The notes: generated by a model from the letters alone, not told the origin. Counted from the stretch's first letter, positions 41,372-50,202 are shown. The stretch is DNA of 64,000 bases from Chrysogorgia sp. JL179-B06 (GCA_035772405.1 JAYKKM010000495.1:434001-498000), one strand, 5' to 3'. Numbers and translations: made by a program.

Positions 41372-42244
41372 ATGAGTGAAATTGTGCATATTGAAATTTA
41401 TTTACAAACGTCTAACTCACCTTATATCGGGTATGAAATTCAAGATAATGATCCTTCAATATTATTTACGCCGTATCTTTTAAGGGAATGTTTACTAAAT
41501 TTTACAGAAGATAAAGAAAAGATAATACCTATTTCATCAAAGATTTTAAAACAAAGAATAACAAAATTAAAAAAAGAAATATACAACTGCCCCGAAGATA
41601 TTATCTATAAAGTTGAATGTTTGGTAAATTTTATTCAGACACATGAAAAAAATAATGATTATTTAGGAATAAAAACTATATTTAAAAAAAAAATGGTAAG
41701 AGTTAAGTTACCCCGAAAAAAAAGACGCAATGATAAATCTCAAAGTATACGTCACGTTCTTCAATGTAGAAGTAAAACCTTAAAAAAAATAAGATGTCGT
41801 AAACGAACAGCAAAAACAAAAAAATGTTGGATTCATTTAGCAAAACAAAATAACTTACGTATCAAGAAATCAACGATCCCAAATGCGGGTGAAGGATTAT
41901 TTGCTTGGAAAAAACCTTTTAAACCCGATCGTAATATTTCTTATTACACGGGTCAAAAAACAACACAGTCCAAATTGGATCGTAAATATGGTAAAAACAC
42001 AAATGCTGTATATAGTATTTGTAACGATGCAAACACGTGTATCGATGCTTATTTGACAACTCACGCCGCAGCACGTTATGCGAATAATGGGAAAACCGGT
42101 TCTATATATAAAAATAATTCCGATTTTGTTTACGACCCAAATAATAAAAAAATGTATTTAGAAAGTATAAAACATATAAAACCCCATGAAGAAATTTTTG
42201 CAGACTATGGTGATAACTATTGGGAGAGAAAACAACCTTCATAA
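41372..42244 (+). CDS. SET-domain protein (putative lysine methyltransferase), 290 aa
   Basis: Residues ~1-105 are an unrecognised N-terminal domain. A basic cluster (KLPRKKRRNDK) and a Cys/His knuckle follow: CRSK..KIRCRKR..KKCWIHL at about 132-155. The SET domain spans ~161-284. It has IPNAGEGLFA (cofactor-binding start, residues 169-178), ISYYTG, and HAAARYANNG in place of the usual RxxNHS motif. It ends with EIFADYGDNYW, matching the catalytic ELxxDY end. SET proteins methylate lysines, usually on histones. The gene sits immediately upstream of a basic core-like polyprotein with a 2-bp gap, so host histones or the viral core protein are candidate substrates. Intact frame. Confidence 0.75.
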   Translation: MSEIVHIEIYLQTSNSPYIGYEIQDNDPSILFTPYLLRECLLNFTEDKEKIIPISSKILKQRITKLKKEIYNCPEDIIYKVECLVNFIQTHEKNNDYLGIKTIFKKKMVRVKLPRKKRRNDKSQSIRHVLQCRSKTLKKIRCRKRTAKTKKCWIHLAKQNNLRIKKSTIPNAGEGLFAWKKPFKPDRNISYYTGQKTTQSKLDRKYGKNTNAVYSICNDANTCIDAYLTTHAAARYANNGKTGSIYKNNSDFVYDPNNKKMYLESIKHIKPHEEIFADYGDNYWERKQPS

Positions 42245-42246
42245 CA

Positions 42247-42531
42247 ATGGTAGGAAGAATAAGAAAATTACGGGGTGGTGATTTTAAGGGGAAAAAAAGG
42301 CAACGTGGGGGTATTTTTAAAGGGAAAAAAAGGCAACGTGGAGGAAATAAAACAGTCAATAAATACGGCAAACTTTTTATAAACGATTTTAAAAAAGAGC
42401 TTAAAAAAAAAGCTAAAGTAGTAAAAATTATTGCAAAACTAGGAACGAAAAAAATCAAAAGACATTTTCAAAAAGGAGGACTTGTATATCATAAACCCAG
42501 AAACCATGTTGAAAAGTTTTTAATGTATTAA
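42247..42531 (+). CDS. Basic core-like polyprotein with RGG/KGG sites, 94 aa
   Basis: MVGRIRKLRGGDFKGKKRQR then GGIFKGKKRQRGGNKTVNK, later HFQKGGLVYHKPRN. Four diglycine sites, three preceded by Arg and one by Lys; the unit FKGKKRQRGG is duplicated. Same plan as 36029-36331 and 32413-32574: likely cut by the adenain-type protease into DNA-binding peptides. It directly follows the SET gene, so the two may be co-transcribed. Confidence 0.6.
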   Translation: MVGRIRKLRGGDFKGKKRQRGGIFKGKKRQRGGNKTVNKYGKLFINDFKKELKKKAKVVKIIAKLGTKKIKRHFQKGGLVYHKPRNHVEKFLMY

Positions 42532-42553
42532 TTTTCAAATAAAAAAAATACAT

Positions 42554-43147
42554 TCAGTGTATTATTTCGTTACATAAGATGTTATTGTCCATTGAATATT
42601 TTTCTACATTACAACCTCTTATTTCATTAAAATTTACACTGATGAAATTAGGGTAATCCACATTACATTCACATTCCCCTTTACATTTTTTACAAGTGTA
42701 TTTTATAGTTTTATTATAAACCCAAAAATCATAATATAATGCTATAATACTCCTAAAACACTCATAAGTAAAACAATGTTTTCTATCATAATCTAGTATC
42801 TTTAAATATTCTCCAATTCTTTCGTCATTGATACGTGGGGATAGGTCATCATTCCATGCTTCACATATTTGACGAAGAAATTCATAACATTCTTCTGGAA
42901 TGTCGTGTTCCTCTTGATGTATAACATACATTTTGGGATTTTTTGAACATTCTACTTCCAGTATAAATTTATACCGTAAATATGTTTCATAATCAGCTAT
43001 AGATATTAGTAGATGATATCTTGATTTCCCAACTTCCACACTTCCTACTAAATGCCAAAAAAAAACGGATTCCACATAACTGTATTGTGTTAAATCGTGA
43101 TAAATCTTATATCCCTCTTGATTTAGTACTCGTTGAAAAATAGCCAT
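42554..43147 (-). CDS. Hypothetical protein with Cys-rich C-terminus, 197 aa
   Basis: Starts MAIFQRVLNQEGYKIYHDLT. Alternating hydrophobic and aromatic residues. KYTCKKCKGECECN near residue 155-165 is a probable zinc knuckle. No known family. A minus-strand TATATAAA at 43178-43185 is 31 nt upstream. Convergent with the basic polyprotein. Confidence 0.55.
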   Translation of the reverse strand: MAIFQRVLNQEGYKIYHDLTQYSYVESVFFWHLVGSVEVGKSRYHLLISIADYETYLRYKFILEVECSKNPKMYVIHQEEHDIPEECYEFLRQICEAWNDDLSPRINDERIGEYLKILDYDRKHCFTYECFRSIIALYYDFWVYNKTIKYTCKKCKGECECNVDYPNFISVNFNEIRGCNVEKYSMDNNILCNEIIH

Positions 43148-43177
43148 GACACGTGCCTCTCTTTGATAAAACGATCT

Positions 43178-43185
43178 TTATATAT
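43178..43185 (-). promoter_or_regulatory. TATA box (minus strand)
   Basis: TATATAAA on the minus strand, 31 nt before ATG 43147. Confidence 0.5.
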
Positions 43186-43193
43186 ACCCCTAT

Positions 43194-43858
43194 CTACGTA
43201 TATCCGTCGGAATAAACAATAGAAATATCGTATTCATTATAGGGTTTATCCGCCTCGCCAATGTTAATACCATATTTTATAAAAAAATGATCATCTATAA
43301 ATTGAATGTTTTGAATCAAAATAAAATCTTCGTCAGCAGGTAAATTATAAGCTAAATCTACAAAACGTTGATCATCGTTAAAGAAATTTTTCTCAGGATC
43401 AATAAACAATTGATTAGAGGCAAAATAATATTTACTGACTTACCAATCATTGACCCCAAAACACCATCGTCAAATATCTCTTTTTTTAACTTGAACAATA
43501 TTCCATCCTATTGCATCGTTATATTTTTCTCTAATATTATTTTTAAATTTTACATCAATACTATGAATTATTTTTCGTTTATACCTTCTAATTCTCCCGT
43601 ACGATAATTCTGTTTATCTGTTTGAAATTTTCTATGGTCACTAAATGTCAATGAAAAATCACTAAATGGACCTGTAGCTCGATTATTTGTTTTAATTTTA
43701 AAACCGTCAAGAAAACTTGTGGGTATTACACCACGTTGCCAAGGAACTTCTTGAAACTCATATAAATTTGCTGCTGATTTTAAAGCAACTGTCGCATCTT
43801 TTCTTGGATTCAAAAGCCAAAAACGTTCATTATAATGGATGATTTTTTTCTGACTCAT
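43194..43858 (-). pseudogene. Hypothetical protein gene with several frameshifts
   Basis: Starts MSQKKIIHYNERFWLLNPRK with a true ATG. The frame ends at 43568, but protein-like sequence continues in other frames (IIHSIDVKFKNNIREKYNDA; then ASNQLFIDPEKNFFNDDQRF, to 43194). At least two or three indels are needed, again near A/T runs. No domain recognised. A minus-strand TATAAATA at 43897-43904 lies 38 nt upstream, as for intact neighbours. Confidence 0.45.
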
Positions 43859-43896
43859 TTTAATTCCAATAAGAGAAAAAAAATTAAGAACGTTTT

Positions 43897-43904
43897 ATTT
43901 ATAC
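43897..43904 (-). promoter_or_regulatory. TATA box (minus strand)
   Basis: AGTATAAATAAAACG on the minus strand, 38 nt before ATG 43858; the same octamer as at 23345, 25319 and 25576 on the plus strand. Confidence 0.5.
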
Positions 43905-44159
43905 TATACGTACAATGATATCATTTTTTATATATTTAAATGTACAAAGAGTTTCTATGATCATCTTATTTTTTTTAAAACTTCTCTCTCCTTCTATTTT
44001 AACAAAAATAGTATTTTTGATAACATGTACATCTTTAACAAAATAATACCGTTCTAATGTACGTTTTATTTTTAAAATATAAACATTTCTTAAATGTGCT
44101 TTTGATAATTTTTTAAACAATCTTTGTGTTTCTAAAAATAAAAAGGAAAATACATTCAA
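43899..44159 (-). pseudogene. Hypothetical protein fragment, about 86 codons without ATG
   Basis: Open minus frame with LFKKLSKAHLRNVYILKIKR, basic and hydrophobic, but no in-frame ATG near its start; the only nearby ATG is in another frame and soon stops. Possibly the tail of a frameshifted gene. Function unknown. Confidence 0.25.
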
Positions 44160-44226
44160 TATTTTTTTTTTAAATCAAAAAGTGTATTTTTTTTATTTAG
44201 GAAAAATGTTCAGGAGAGAATAATTT

Positions 44227-44259
44227 TTAAAAATTAAATTCCTTATCATACATAGAGAG
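44227..44259 (-). pseudogene. C-terminal end of the virus 1 gene split by polinton 2
   Basis: On the minus strand these bases encode the last codons and stop (TAA at 44227-44229) of the frame that continues at 62458-63190. Across the insertion, counting the target duplication once, the reading frame is kept and ends shortly after the junction. This shows that the two flanks were once contiguous. Confidence 0.7.
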
Positions 44260-44265
44260 TACAGA
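44260..44265. repeat. Target site duplication (left)
   Basis: TACAGA, identical to 62452-62457, directly outside the inverted repeats. Six bp is the standard Polinton/Maverick duplication length. Confidence 0.95.
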
Positions 44266-44958
44266 AGTAGTATAGTAAGTAGGGCTGCAGGCTCAGCGAC
44301 GTCAAACGTGAATATAAACACCAAAACATCACCAAATTTGTGTCGAGCCACAATTCGGCAATGTTTTGGTACTCACGTTTTATAATCGACGTTGGTGAGC
44401 TCACAGCGTCAGTCTCTGTGCTATTATGGTGATCATTAGTCAATCTAAACACCCCTCCCACGTTTTCTACTCAGTTGATGCCAAATATTAAAAAAATCAC
44501 GACTTTCGCTAAACTTTACGCTACTTTAGCCATTTTTTAGGTGCGTTTCAACATTTTCACAAATTTGTCGAATCGCATTTAAAAAAATAGTCGTTTCAAC
44601 ATTTTCACAAATTTGTCAAATCACATTTAAAAAAATAGAGAGCGTCGTTTCAAAATTCTCACAAATTACATTTAGGAAAAAATAGAAAGTGTCATTTCAA
44701 CATTTTCGCGTGTTAAAAAAAATAAAATGTGGTACGAGCTCACTCCCACATATTAAAAAATAGAGAGTGTCATTTCAACCGACGCGTTCTGCTGTTGTCT
44801 CAATTCACGCGCGAAAAAAAACCACTAGATTTTGATTCTAGTGGTGATGTTTTATCCAAGTGGATAGCGAAATGGCGCTCTTTTGATTGGTTAACAACGT
44901 TAGCTAACAAATAGCCAGTCGTTTCGCGAATTAGTCCGTTTGCTCACTATTTTCAGTG
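44266..44958 (+). repeat. Polinton 2 terminal inverted repeat, left (693 bp)
   Basis: Complementary to 61759-62451 over 693 bp with no length change; at least one base differs (ATCATTAGT here versus the complement of ACTAACGAT on the right, near 44436/62281). It contains diverged internal repeats of TTTCAACATTTTCACAAATT (about 44547-44705), a CACTAGATTTTGATTCTAGTG hairpin near 44822, and, at its inner end, the last codons of PolB. Confidence 0.95.
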
Positions 44959-47900
44959 GGTATGCCTCTCACTACAATGTTTTTGTGACCATACGCGTAG
45001 GAGTCAATACCATTTTCTAAAAGGTATCGTTTATCATCAAAACAGGATAGCGACACTTTATTAATTTCGTAACTACCAAGCTGATGCTTGACACTTCTAA
45101 TGGTCTTCATTGTGTGTCGCAATTGTTTCTGCTCAAGTAACACACTTTTATAATCTTCATGTCTGATCACTTTTTTAATTATGTTCTTTCTAATACCTTT
45201 AGCGGTTTTCCCACCGCCTCCACCCTCTTTCAAATAGCTGTACATCTTACTGCGCAACCCAACGAACTCAATAATTGACGTCCCAGCGCACTCGTCCTTC
45301 ATCTTCCCAATAACTTTCTTATTCTCTCTAAAAAAGAATGGGCTGTCTGCAGGGTAGTCACTATTGTCGAACTTTTCGCGCTCCTCCATAAAGTCGGAAT
45401 AAACGTCGTCAGTTTTGATTGAGTACAACAGACTGTCAGTGTCGGTGAAGTGTAATCTGCAGGTGTCGCTAGAGTACTTTTTCATAATATAGTTGTAGTG
45501 GAAATTGTACATCAGCGTTTTACTCAAGTCTAGTATGCACATACCCACATATGCAGGTCTATTTAGTGTCAGCGTTTCTTTAACCTTATGGACAGCAACT
45601 AAGTTCTCGCTAAATATTTTGCAAGACACAAACGTAGGCTTTGAGACAAGCTTTTCTAATTTCTTCGCGGTGGTCACTAATCTTACGTCCACACGCTTCC
45701 TCAAATTTTCCATCGTTTTTCCGAACACACTATTGTTCATCAACTTGAAGAAGTCCTTCTCAAATGCGTTCTTAGCCGCGGTTCTTTTGACTGTGTTAAA
45801 GTCGATGTACTTGCCTAGCCACTTGGACTGGTCAAACTGTAGGACCCTGTGAATCTTATTGATTTTTAATCCAAGATCCATGTACAACTGCAGGTTTCCG
45901 TAGTGACACACGTACTTTTTTTTGTTCATCAAATTAGTCACCAACTTCTTCACACCACCAACACTCACGTTAAACTTATTTTTAATTTTCGTGCAGTACT
46001 CCGACAACATGTCAACGGTTATCTCCATCTTCTCAGGAGCCAACGGGTAATCGTTGTGTAGGTCATGCAAATGGGCTGGGTACTCCAAGTCGACTTCAAG
46101 CAACAGACCCTTTTTACTACCGTCGTGATAGTCGCATAGATTGACTTTTTCTATTTCTTTCTCAGTCAACCATTTAAAACCACCCGTAGGTAAACTTTGA
46201 CTCATCGCCCATCCATACAGATTGTTGGCATCAAGGTACATCAAATACTTCGACTCTTGCTCTTTGTCATACCCTTCCATGTACTTATTATTCGCCACAC
46301 CATGTCTGTTGCAAATGTAGCTCACACCACCACGCATACCTAATTCTACAAACTGGAACATGTCGATGTCGGACAATAACTCAAGCTCCACTCCAGTCAT
46401 CTTCAGCATGGCATCCCAAGCCAACCCAGGCGATGTGAAATAGTGACACGGGTCTAATTTATACTCGCGATGGCATGTCTTTCTAAAGTTCTCGAAAACG
46501 TCGGCGAGCAAGAGCACATCGCTTTTCAAATACAGGTCGTGATACTCGCCCATACTTTCAACGTCGAAGTAGTCCCACACATCGATGGCACGCTCATGCA
46601 TTTCTTCCGTAATATGCTCGTCATTCAGAATGCTGTAGAAGTCCTTTTTGGAGGGTAGCTCGCTTTCGTCGAATTTTTCAAAGGAGTCCATGTAATCATA
46701 GGGGTAGACCCCCTTTCTTGTCATGAGTGCCAACCCTGTTTCGCGAAACACTTCTGACGTGTATTTGAAAGCGTCCCTTGGTAGGTTCCTCACCAAGTTG
46801 TCTAGACCACTACTCATGAACTGAAAGCTGTCCAAGAACACCAAGTTTTTTCCAAGCATGAACGCCATGTACTTCTCCATGTTGTTCGGTATCACATTTA
46901 TGTCTTGACCAAACTTACCAATCTCCTGCATGATGAAATGGCTATCGTAGCCGCGTAAGTTATGGAAGATCACAGGGATTTTGTCAGTCAACTTAAAGTT
47001 CACATTACACTGACGATGCGCAGACCCTCTGTACTTACCTGACACGTGACAGTGGTCTCTCACTCTAACGTCAGCACCAGTGTACTCAACACCGCAAATA
47101 TGACAACTTTTAGCCTCGTCGAAATTCTTCTTATCGTCGTCAGTCAACACCATTTCTTTGTTAAAGTGACTCTCAGATGTCTCTTTACAATATTCGACAA
47201 TTTCTAACATCTCCCCAATGAACTTGTTGACTGCATTTTCACCGCGATACACTTTCACTGGCTTACTGTACTCGTTGTCATAACAACAAACCAGTTTATA
47301 CCCATAACCGCAGTCAACGTGTCTCTGGTAAGCATTTGTGTAGCTACACTCGCTTGACAGCTTTGTTGTGTGCACCTTCTGTGTGATAGCCTCGAAATCT
47401 GCATACACCACAAATGGTACATTTAATTGTCTACTAAAATTCTCGTATTTCACTTTCGCACCTTTTTGCGGCATTTTAATAGCTTGCTTCCCATTAATGA
47501 CCAAACACACTTCAATATGACTTTCAAGCACGTCCGCACGGGTGAAACACTGCAAACAATACCTACAAAAGTGCTTTCTCGCCTTATACTTTGTCTGACG
47601 GTACATGAATTTGTCGAAATCGCGAATGTACACATAATGCTTGTTGCCCACGTCATTAGTTATCAACAGTAGGTCCATATGGTCAGGATACGTCTCCTTA
47701 GAAACGTACACAGGGAATGGCTGCTTACTTTCATACCCAAAAACATTGATGCTAATATCGTTAGCCTTTTCAATCTTGTTGTAATCTTTGACTGACACTG
47801 GGAAGTCAATTCCGTCATAGTTCAGCTCACCGACATGCCTAGCGTACTTTGACGTTCTGTCAGAGTTTTTTCCAACAGGAAACTTATGCGCTAGGTGACA

Positions 47901-48542
47901 CCATCTAAAACACTCGTTGTCATCATCGTTATTTACGTTTATCAGACCCTTCATACTATTGCGCAACTCCTTTGGCAGCGCAATGTAGCTACTCCCATGC
48001 AAAGGTCTGTAAATAGCGACATTAACGTAGTGTGCATCTATTTTGTCGATAGTCCATCCAGACCCCTCAGATAACCACCCAGCTATCCGCGTCAAAATCT
48101 GCTCCGACCCACGATTGGCGACACCCTCGATGTCGTGGTCATTAATGACGACAAACGTTTCGCTGTTAAAGTAGGCAGTTTTGTATGTGGTCTTATCGAG
48201 TTCTAAAACTTTCTCAAAAGTGACCTTGACTGTCTCCACCACTTTCATTCCATTGGTCTCACCTAGTTCACGTCTCAAAAGGTTAGTGACAACACTTCTA
48301 CTACCATTTACCTGATTGATGTCTCTGTCATCAATTACTTCGACTCCATAGGACCTTGTGAACCCTCTCAGTGCTCGATCCAACAGATGTGTTGACGGTG
48401 TGAGGTCTTCTACAGCTTGTGTTTCTTGGTCTCCAAAAAAGCCGTGAACGTTGGTCGCTTCATCTGTTAGTGAATTGACAACGGCTGCACTCGTCTTATG
48501 CGCCCGTCTTTTTTTCGGCGGGTTTCTCACAGTCCGACTCAT
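44931..48542 (-). CDS. polB: Protein-primed family B DNA polymerase of polinton 2, 1203 aa
   Basis: Intact replication polymerase. From the N-terminus: the LRGFTRSYGVEVI region (~58-70), a zinc knuckle CRYCLQCF...H (326-346), exonuclease I YADFEA (380-385, Asp382/Glu384) and an HNH-like insertion CHICG...VRDHCHVSGKYRG (480-506). Exonuclease II is FHNLRGYDSHFIM (526-538) and exonuclease III is YLKSDVLLLADVF (671-683). Motif A is YLDANNLYGWAM (769-780), motif B KLMNNSVFGK (933-942), motif C HFTDTDSLLY (1031-1040) and the KMKDE box follows near 1080. Length suits Polinton PolB. The last eight residues, TENSEQTD, lie mostly in the terminal inverted repeat and are shared with the protein at 61274-61786. 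First gene of a leftward block with 48553-50176. Confidence 0.97.
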   Translation of the reverse strand: MSRTVRNPPKKRRAHKTSAAVVNSLTDEATNVHGFFGDQETQAVEDLTPSTHLLDRALRGFTRSYGVEVIDDRDINQVNGSRSVVTNLLRRELGETNGMKVVETVKVTFEKVLELDKTTYKTAYFNSETFVVINDHDIEGVANRGSEQILTRIAGWLSEGSGWTIDKIDAHYVNVAIYRPLHGSSYIALPKELRNSMKGLINVNNDDDNECFRWCHLAHKFPVGKNSDRTSKYARHVGELNYDGIDFPVSVKDYNKIEKANDISINVFGYESKQPFPVYVSKETYPDHMDLLLITNDVGNKHYVYIRDFDKFMYRQTKYKARKHFCRYCLQCFTRADVLESHIEVCLVINGKQAIKMPQKGAKVKYENFSRQLNVPFVVYADFEAITQKVHTTKLSSECSYTNAYQRHVDCGYGYKLVCCYDNEYSKPVKVYRGENAVNKFIGEMLEIVEYCKETSESHFNKEMVLTDDDKKNFDEAKSCHICGVEYTGADVRVRDHCHVSGKYRGSAHRQCNVNFKLTDKIPVIFHNLRGYDSHFIMQEIGKFGQDINVIPNNMEKYMAFMLGKNLVFLDSFQFMSSGLDNLVRNLPRDAFKYTSEVFRETGLALMTRKGVYPYDYMDSFEKFDESELPSKKDFYSILNDEHITEEMHERAIDVWDYFDVESMGEYHDLYLKSDVLLLADVFENFRKTCHREYKLDPCHYFTSPGLAWDAMLKMTGVELELLSDIDMFQFVELGMRGGVSYICNRHGVANNKYMEGYDKEQESKYLMYLDANNLYGWAMSQSLPTGGFKWLTEKEIEKVNLCDYHDGSKKGLLLEVDLEYPAHLHDLHNDYPLAPEKMEITVDMLSEYCTKIKNKFNVSVGGVKKLVTNLMNKKKYVCHYGNLQLYMDLGLKINKIHRVLQFDQSKWLGKYIDFNTVKRTAAKNAFEKDFFKLMNNSVFGKTMENLRKRVDVRLVTTAKKLEKLVSKPTFVSCKIFSENLVAVHKVKETLTLNRPAYVGMCILDLSKTLMYNFHYNYIMKKYSSDTCRLHFTDTDSLLYSIKTDDVYSDFMEEREKFDNSDYPADSPFFFRENKKVIGKMKDECAGTSIIEFVGLRSKMYSYLKEGGGGGKTAKGIRKNIIKKVIRHEDYKSVLLEQKQLRHTMKTIRSVKHQLGSYEINKVSLSCFDDKRYLLENGIDSYAYGHKNIVVRGIPTENSEQTD

Positions 48543-48552
48543 TGGCTTATAC

Positions 48553-49116
48553 TTACACTACACTTTTTTTCTTAGCCCACTCATTGTAATAAATATCGCC
48601 ACTTTCACACCATCCCAGCTTTGGGTACACCACCCCAAACAAATTGTCGTCGAACAAGTCTTTCACCTTCCCGTCTTTGAGGTCTGGCACCTTCTTGAGT
48701 GTCTCGACTCGTCTTCTATGACACAACCTAATAATGTAGTACCCGTACCTGCTGACATTTCTACCCTTTATCAAATTGCATGAGTACAACGCATTGACAA
48801 CTTTCAGGAAGTCCTCTTTTATCAACTCAAGGTGCTCACCCTTCACAACGTTCCGCAGTCTCCTCCCCATCCACCAAGACCGCTTGTGAACGCTTTTTGG
48901 TTGCGTGAGTCTCATGTCACTATAACTCTGAACGTAACCCCATTCGGTGTCGCCACACTTTGGACATGCGTACCCACCACAGTCAGTTACATGTTTCACA
49001 ACGTTGCAATCTGAGCAGTAGTAAATTCCGAAGGTGTTTCCACACTCAATTTGTGTCTCACTCGCGATTTCGTTAATTGTTAAGCCATAGCTCATCTGCC
49101 TCATAAGTTTGTCCAT
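48553..49116 (-). CDS. Zinc-ribbon protein, candidate VLTF3-like late transcription factor, 187 aa
   Basis: Starts at ATG 49116 (MDKLMRQMSYGLTINEIASE). A treble-clef/ribbon type motif YYCSDCNVV...GGYACPKCGD spans about residues 31-56, followed by KRSWWMGRRLRNVV and a helical region. Poxvirus-type VLTF3 homologues of Polintons, virophages and large DNA viruses have this order (zinc ribbon, then a Y/HKR-x-x-W/F-like helix). The assignment is tentative; a general TFIIB-like zinc ribbon is the alternative. It lies 10 bp upstream of PolB on the same strand. Confidence 0.45.
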   Translation of the reverse strand: MDKLMRQMSYGLTINEIASETQIECGNTFGIYYCSDCNVVKHVTDCGGYACPKCGDTEWGYVQSYSDMRLTQPKSVHKRSWWMGRRLRNVVKGEHLELIKEDFLKVVNALYSCNLIKGRNVSRYGYYIIRLCHRRRVETLKKVPDLKDGKVKDLFDDNLFGVVYPKLGWCESGDIYYNEWAKKKSVV

Positions 49117-49143
49117 CACTCTTATACTACTCTAACATTTTTT

Positions 49144-49563
49144 TTACCGAGTTAGCACCCACACCACTATTCCACTACCCAAACCTAGCGCGCTAACAAA
49201 CAACAATTGGTATTCCCTCATTTCCGCACTCGGTTGGTAGTAATCCGCAACCCTCGGGGAGTCAGTGAACACTCGTCCGCTGTACTGTATGGTCATTACG
49301 CTTCTAAGTTCCTCCAACGCGTGGTTTGTGTCATTGATGTCAGCGTTAGCATCTGAGAGCATTTGCCGTAAACGCTGGATCTTATCTTTCTTGGCGACCT
49401 CATTTTCATACCACGCTTCTTTCGCGCTGGCTAACTGCTCCAACGCATGGTTGTGTCTTTCCATCTCAGCTTCATAACCCGAGTGATTAAACTTTGAAAA
49501 CATAAAGCCAGCGCCTGCAAAAGCCACTGCATTAAATATCCCTCCAGCCACAACGCTCGCCAT
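49144..49563 (-). CDS. Membrane protein with coiled coil, 139 aa
   Basis: N-terminal hydrophobic segment GGIFNAVAFAGAGFMF, a charged helical middle (about residues 30-90, coiled-coil-like), and a C-terminal hydrophobic segment LLFVSALGLGSGIVVWVL. Two-span layout with a helical domain between; possibly an internal virion membrane or scaffold protein. It is part of a tight leftward cluster (5 bp from 49568-49804). Confidence 0.65.
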   Translation of the reverse strand: MASVVAGGIFNAVAFAGAGFMFSKFNHSGYEAEMERHNHALEQLASAKEAWYENEVAKKDKIQRLRQMLSDANADINDTNHALEELRSVMTIQYSGRVFTDSPRVADYYQPSAEMREYQLLFVSALGLGSGIVVWVLTR

Positions 49564-49567
49564 TAAC

Positions 49568-49804
49568 TTACGTTGATTTGAATGGATCTGTCGGTATCCA
49601 CTTTTTCGATTGCACCCATTTTACTAACAGCGTTCCTGCACCAACAGCTGCAGCAAGTTTCACTGTGCCTTTCACTGTCTCTGGTGTTCCCAATGGTTCT
49701 CCCAAAGCCTTTTTAGAAATCATACTCACTGCCACAGCACCAGTCGTGACAAGTAGCGCATCGTACAATTCGTTCATAAGTTCTTTTCGATCGATCGCAG
49801 CCAT
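49568..49804 (-). CDS. Small membrane protein, 78 aa
   Basis: ATG at 49804 (MAAIDRKELMNELYDALLVT); the frame is open nine codons further upstream but without ATG. Two moderately hydrophobic stretches (LLVTTGAVAVSMI and VKLAAAVGAGTLLVKWV). Ends PTDPFKST. Companion of the neighbouring membrane proteins; function unknown. Confidence 0.6.
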   Translation of the reverse strand: MAAIDRKELMNELYDALLVTTGAVAVSMISKKALGEPLGTPETVKGTVKLAAAVGAGTLLVKWVQSKKWIPTDPFKST

Positions 49805-49834
49805 ATATACATTGTCGTGTGTTTTGTTCAAGAA

Positions 49835-50176
49835 TCAAAATGTGTCTAACGCTGGACGACGAGTTTTACGATTTTCTGACACACTAGCTGGTGCAGTACT
49901 CACAGGCTCTAGTCGTGTCTCTTTTTCACTGCTAATTGTGTACCATAACGAAACACCAGCGATGATTACACCAAGTGTTCCGACAACATATCCATAACCC
50001 CACTCACTACCCTGCTCTTCGTTGACTATCATTTCACGCATTTTCTTTTCTTTCGCGGCTTTCGATATCTCAGCCAACTTTTTACCAGCAGCGACGCGCT
50101 TTGGGTCCTTCACCTTAACACTTTTCACATCAGCCGTGATCTTTGCTTCAACAGCCGTCTGTGAGTCTTCAACCAT
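49835..50176 (-). CDS. Single-span membrane protein, 113 aa
   Basis: A basic helical N-terminal half (KDPKRVAAGKKLAEISKAAK), then one transmembrane segment YGYVVGTLGVIIAGVSLWYT and a polar tail. First gene of the leftward block; its promoter region is shared with the rightward gene at 50308. Function unknown. Confidence 0.65.
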   Translation of the reverse strand: MVEDSQTAVEAKITADVKSVKVKDPKRVAAGKKLAEISKAAKEKKMREMIVNEEQGSEWGYGYVVGTLGVIIAGVSLWYTISSEKETRLEPVSTAPASVSENRKTRRPALDTF

Positions 50177-50202
50177 CTAATACATTATCACGTGTTATCT
50201 TA

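Noticed and set aside
44246..44461. Frame of 71 codons starting MGGVFRLTND in the left inverted repeat (mirror at 62256-62558)
   Set aside because: It lies wholly in the inverted repeats and runs out into different flanks on each side, so it has no fixed end. Probably non-coding repeat DNA.
44729..44914. Second small frame inside the inverted repeats (mirror at 61803-61988)
   Set aside because: No start context or motif; includes the hairpin region. Being in both repeats doubles its apparent support without independent evidence.
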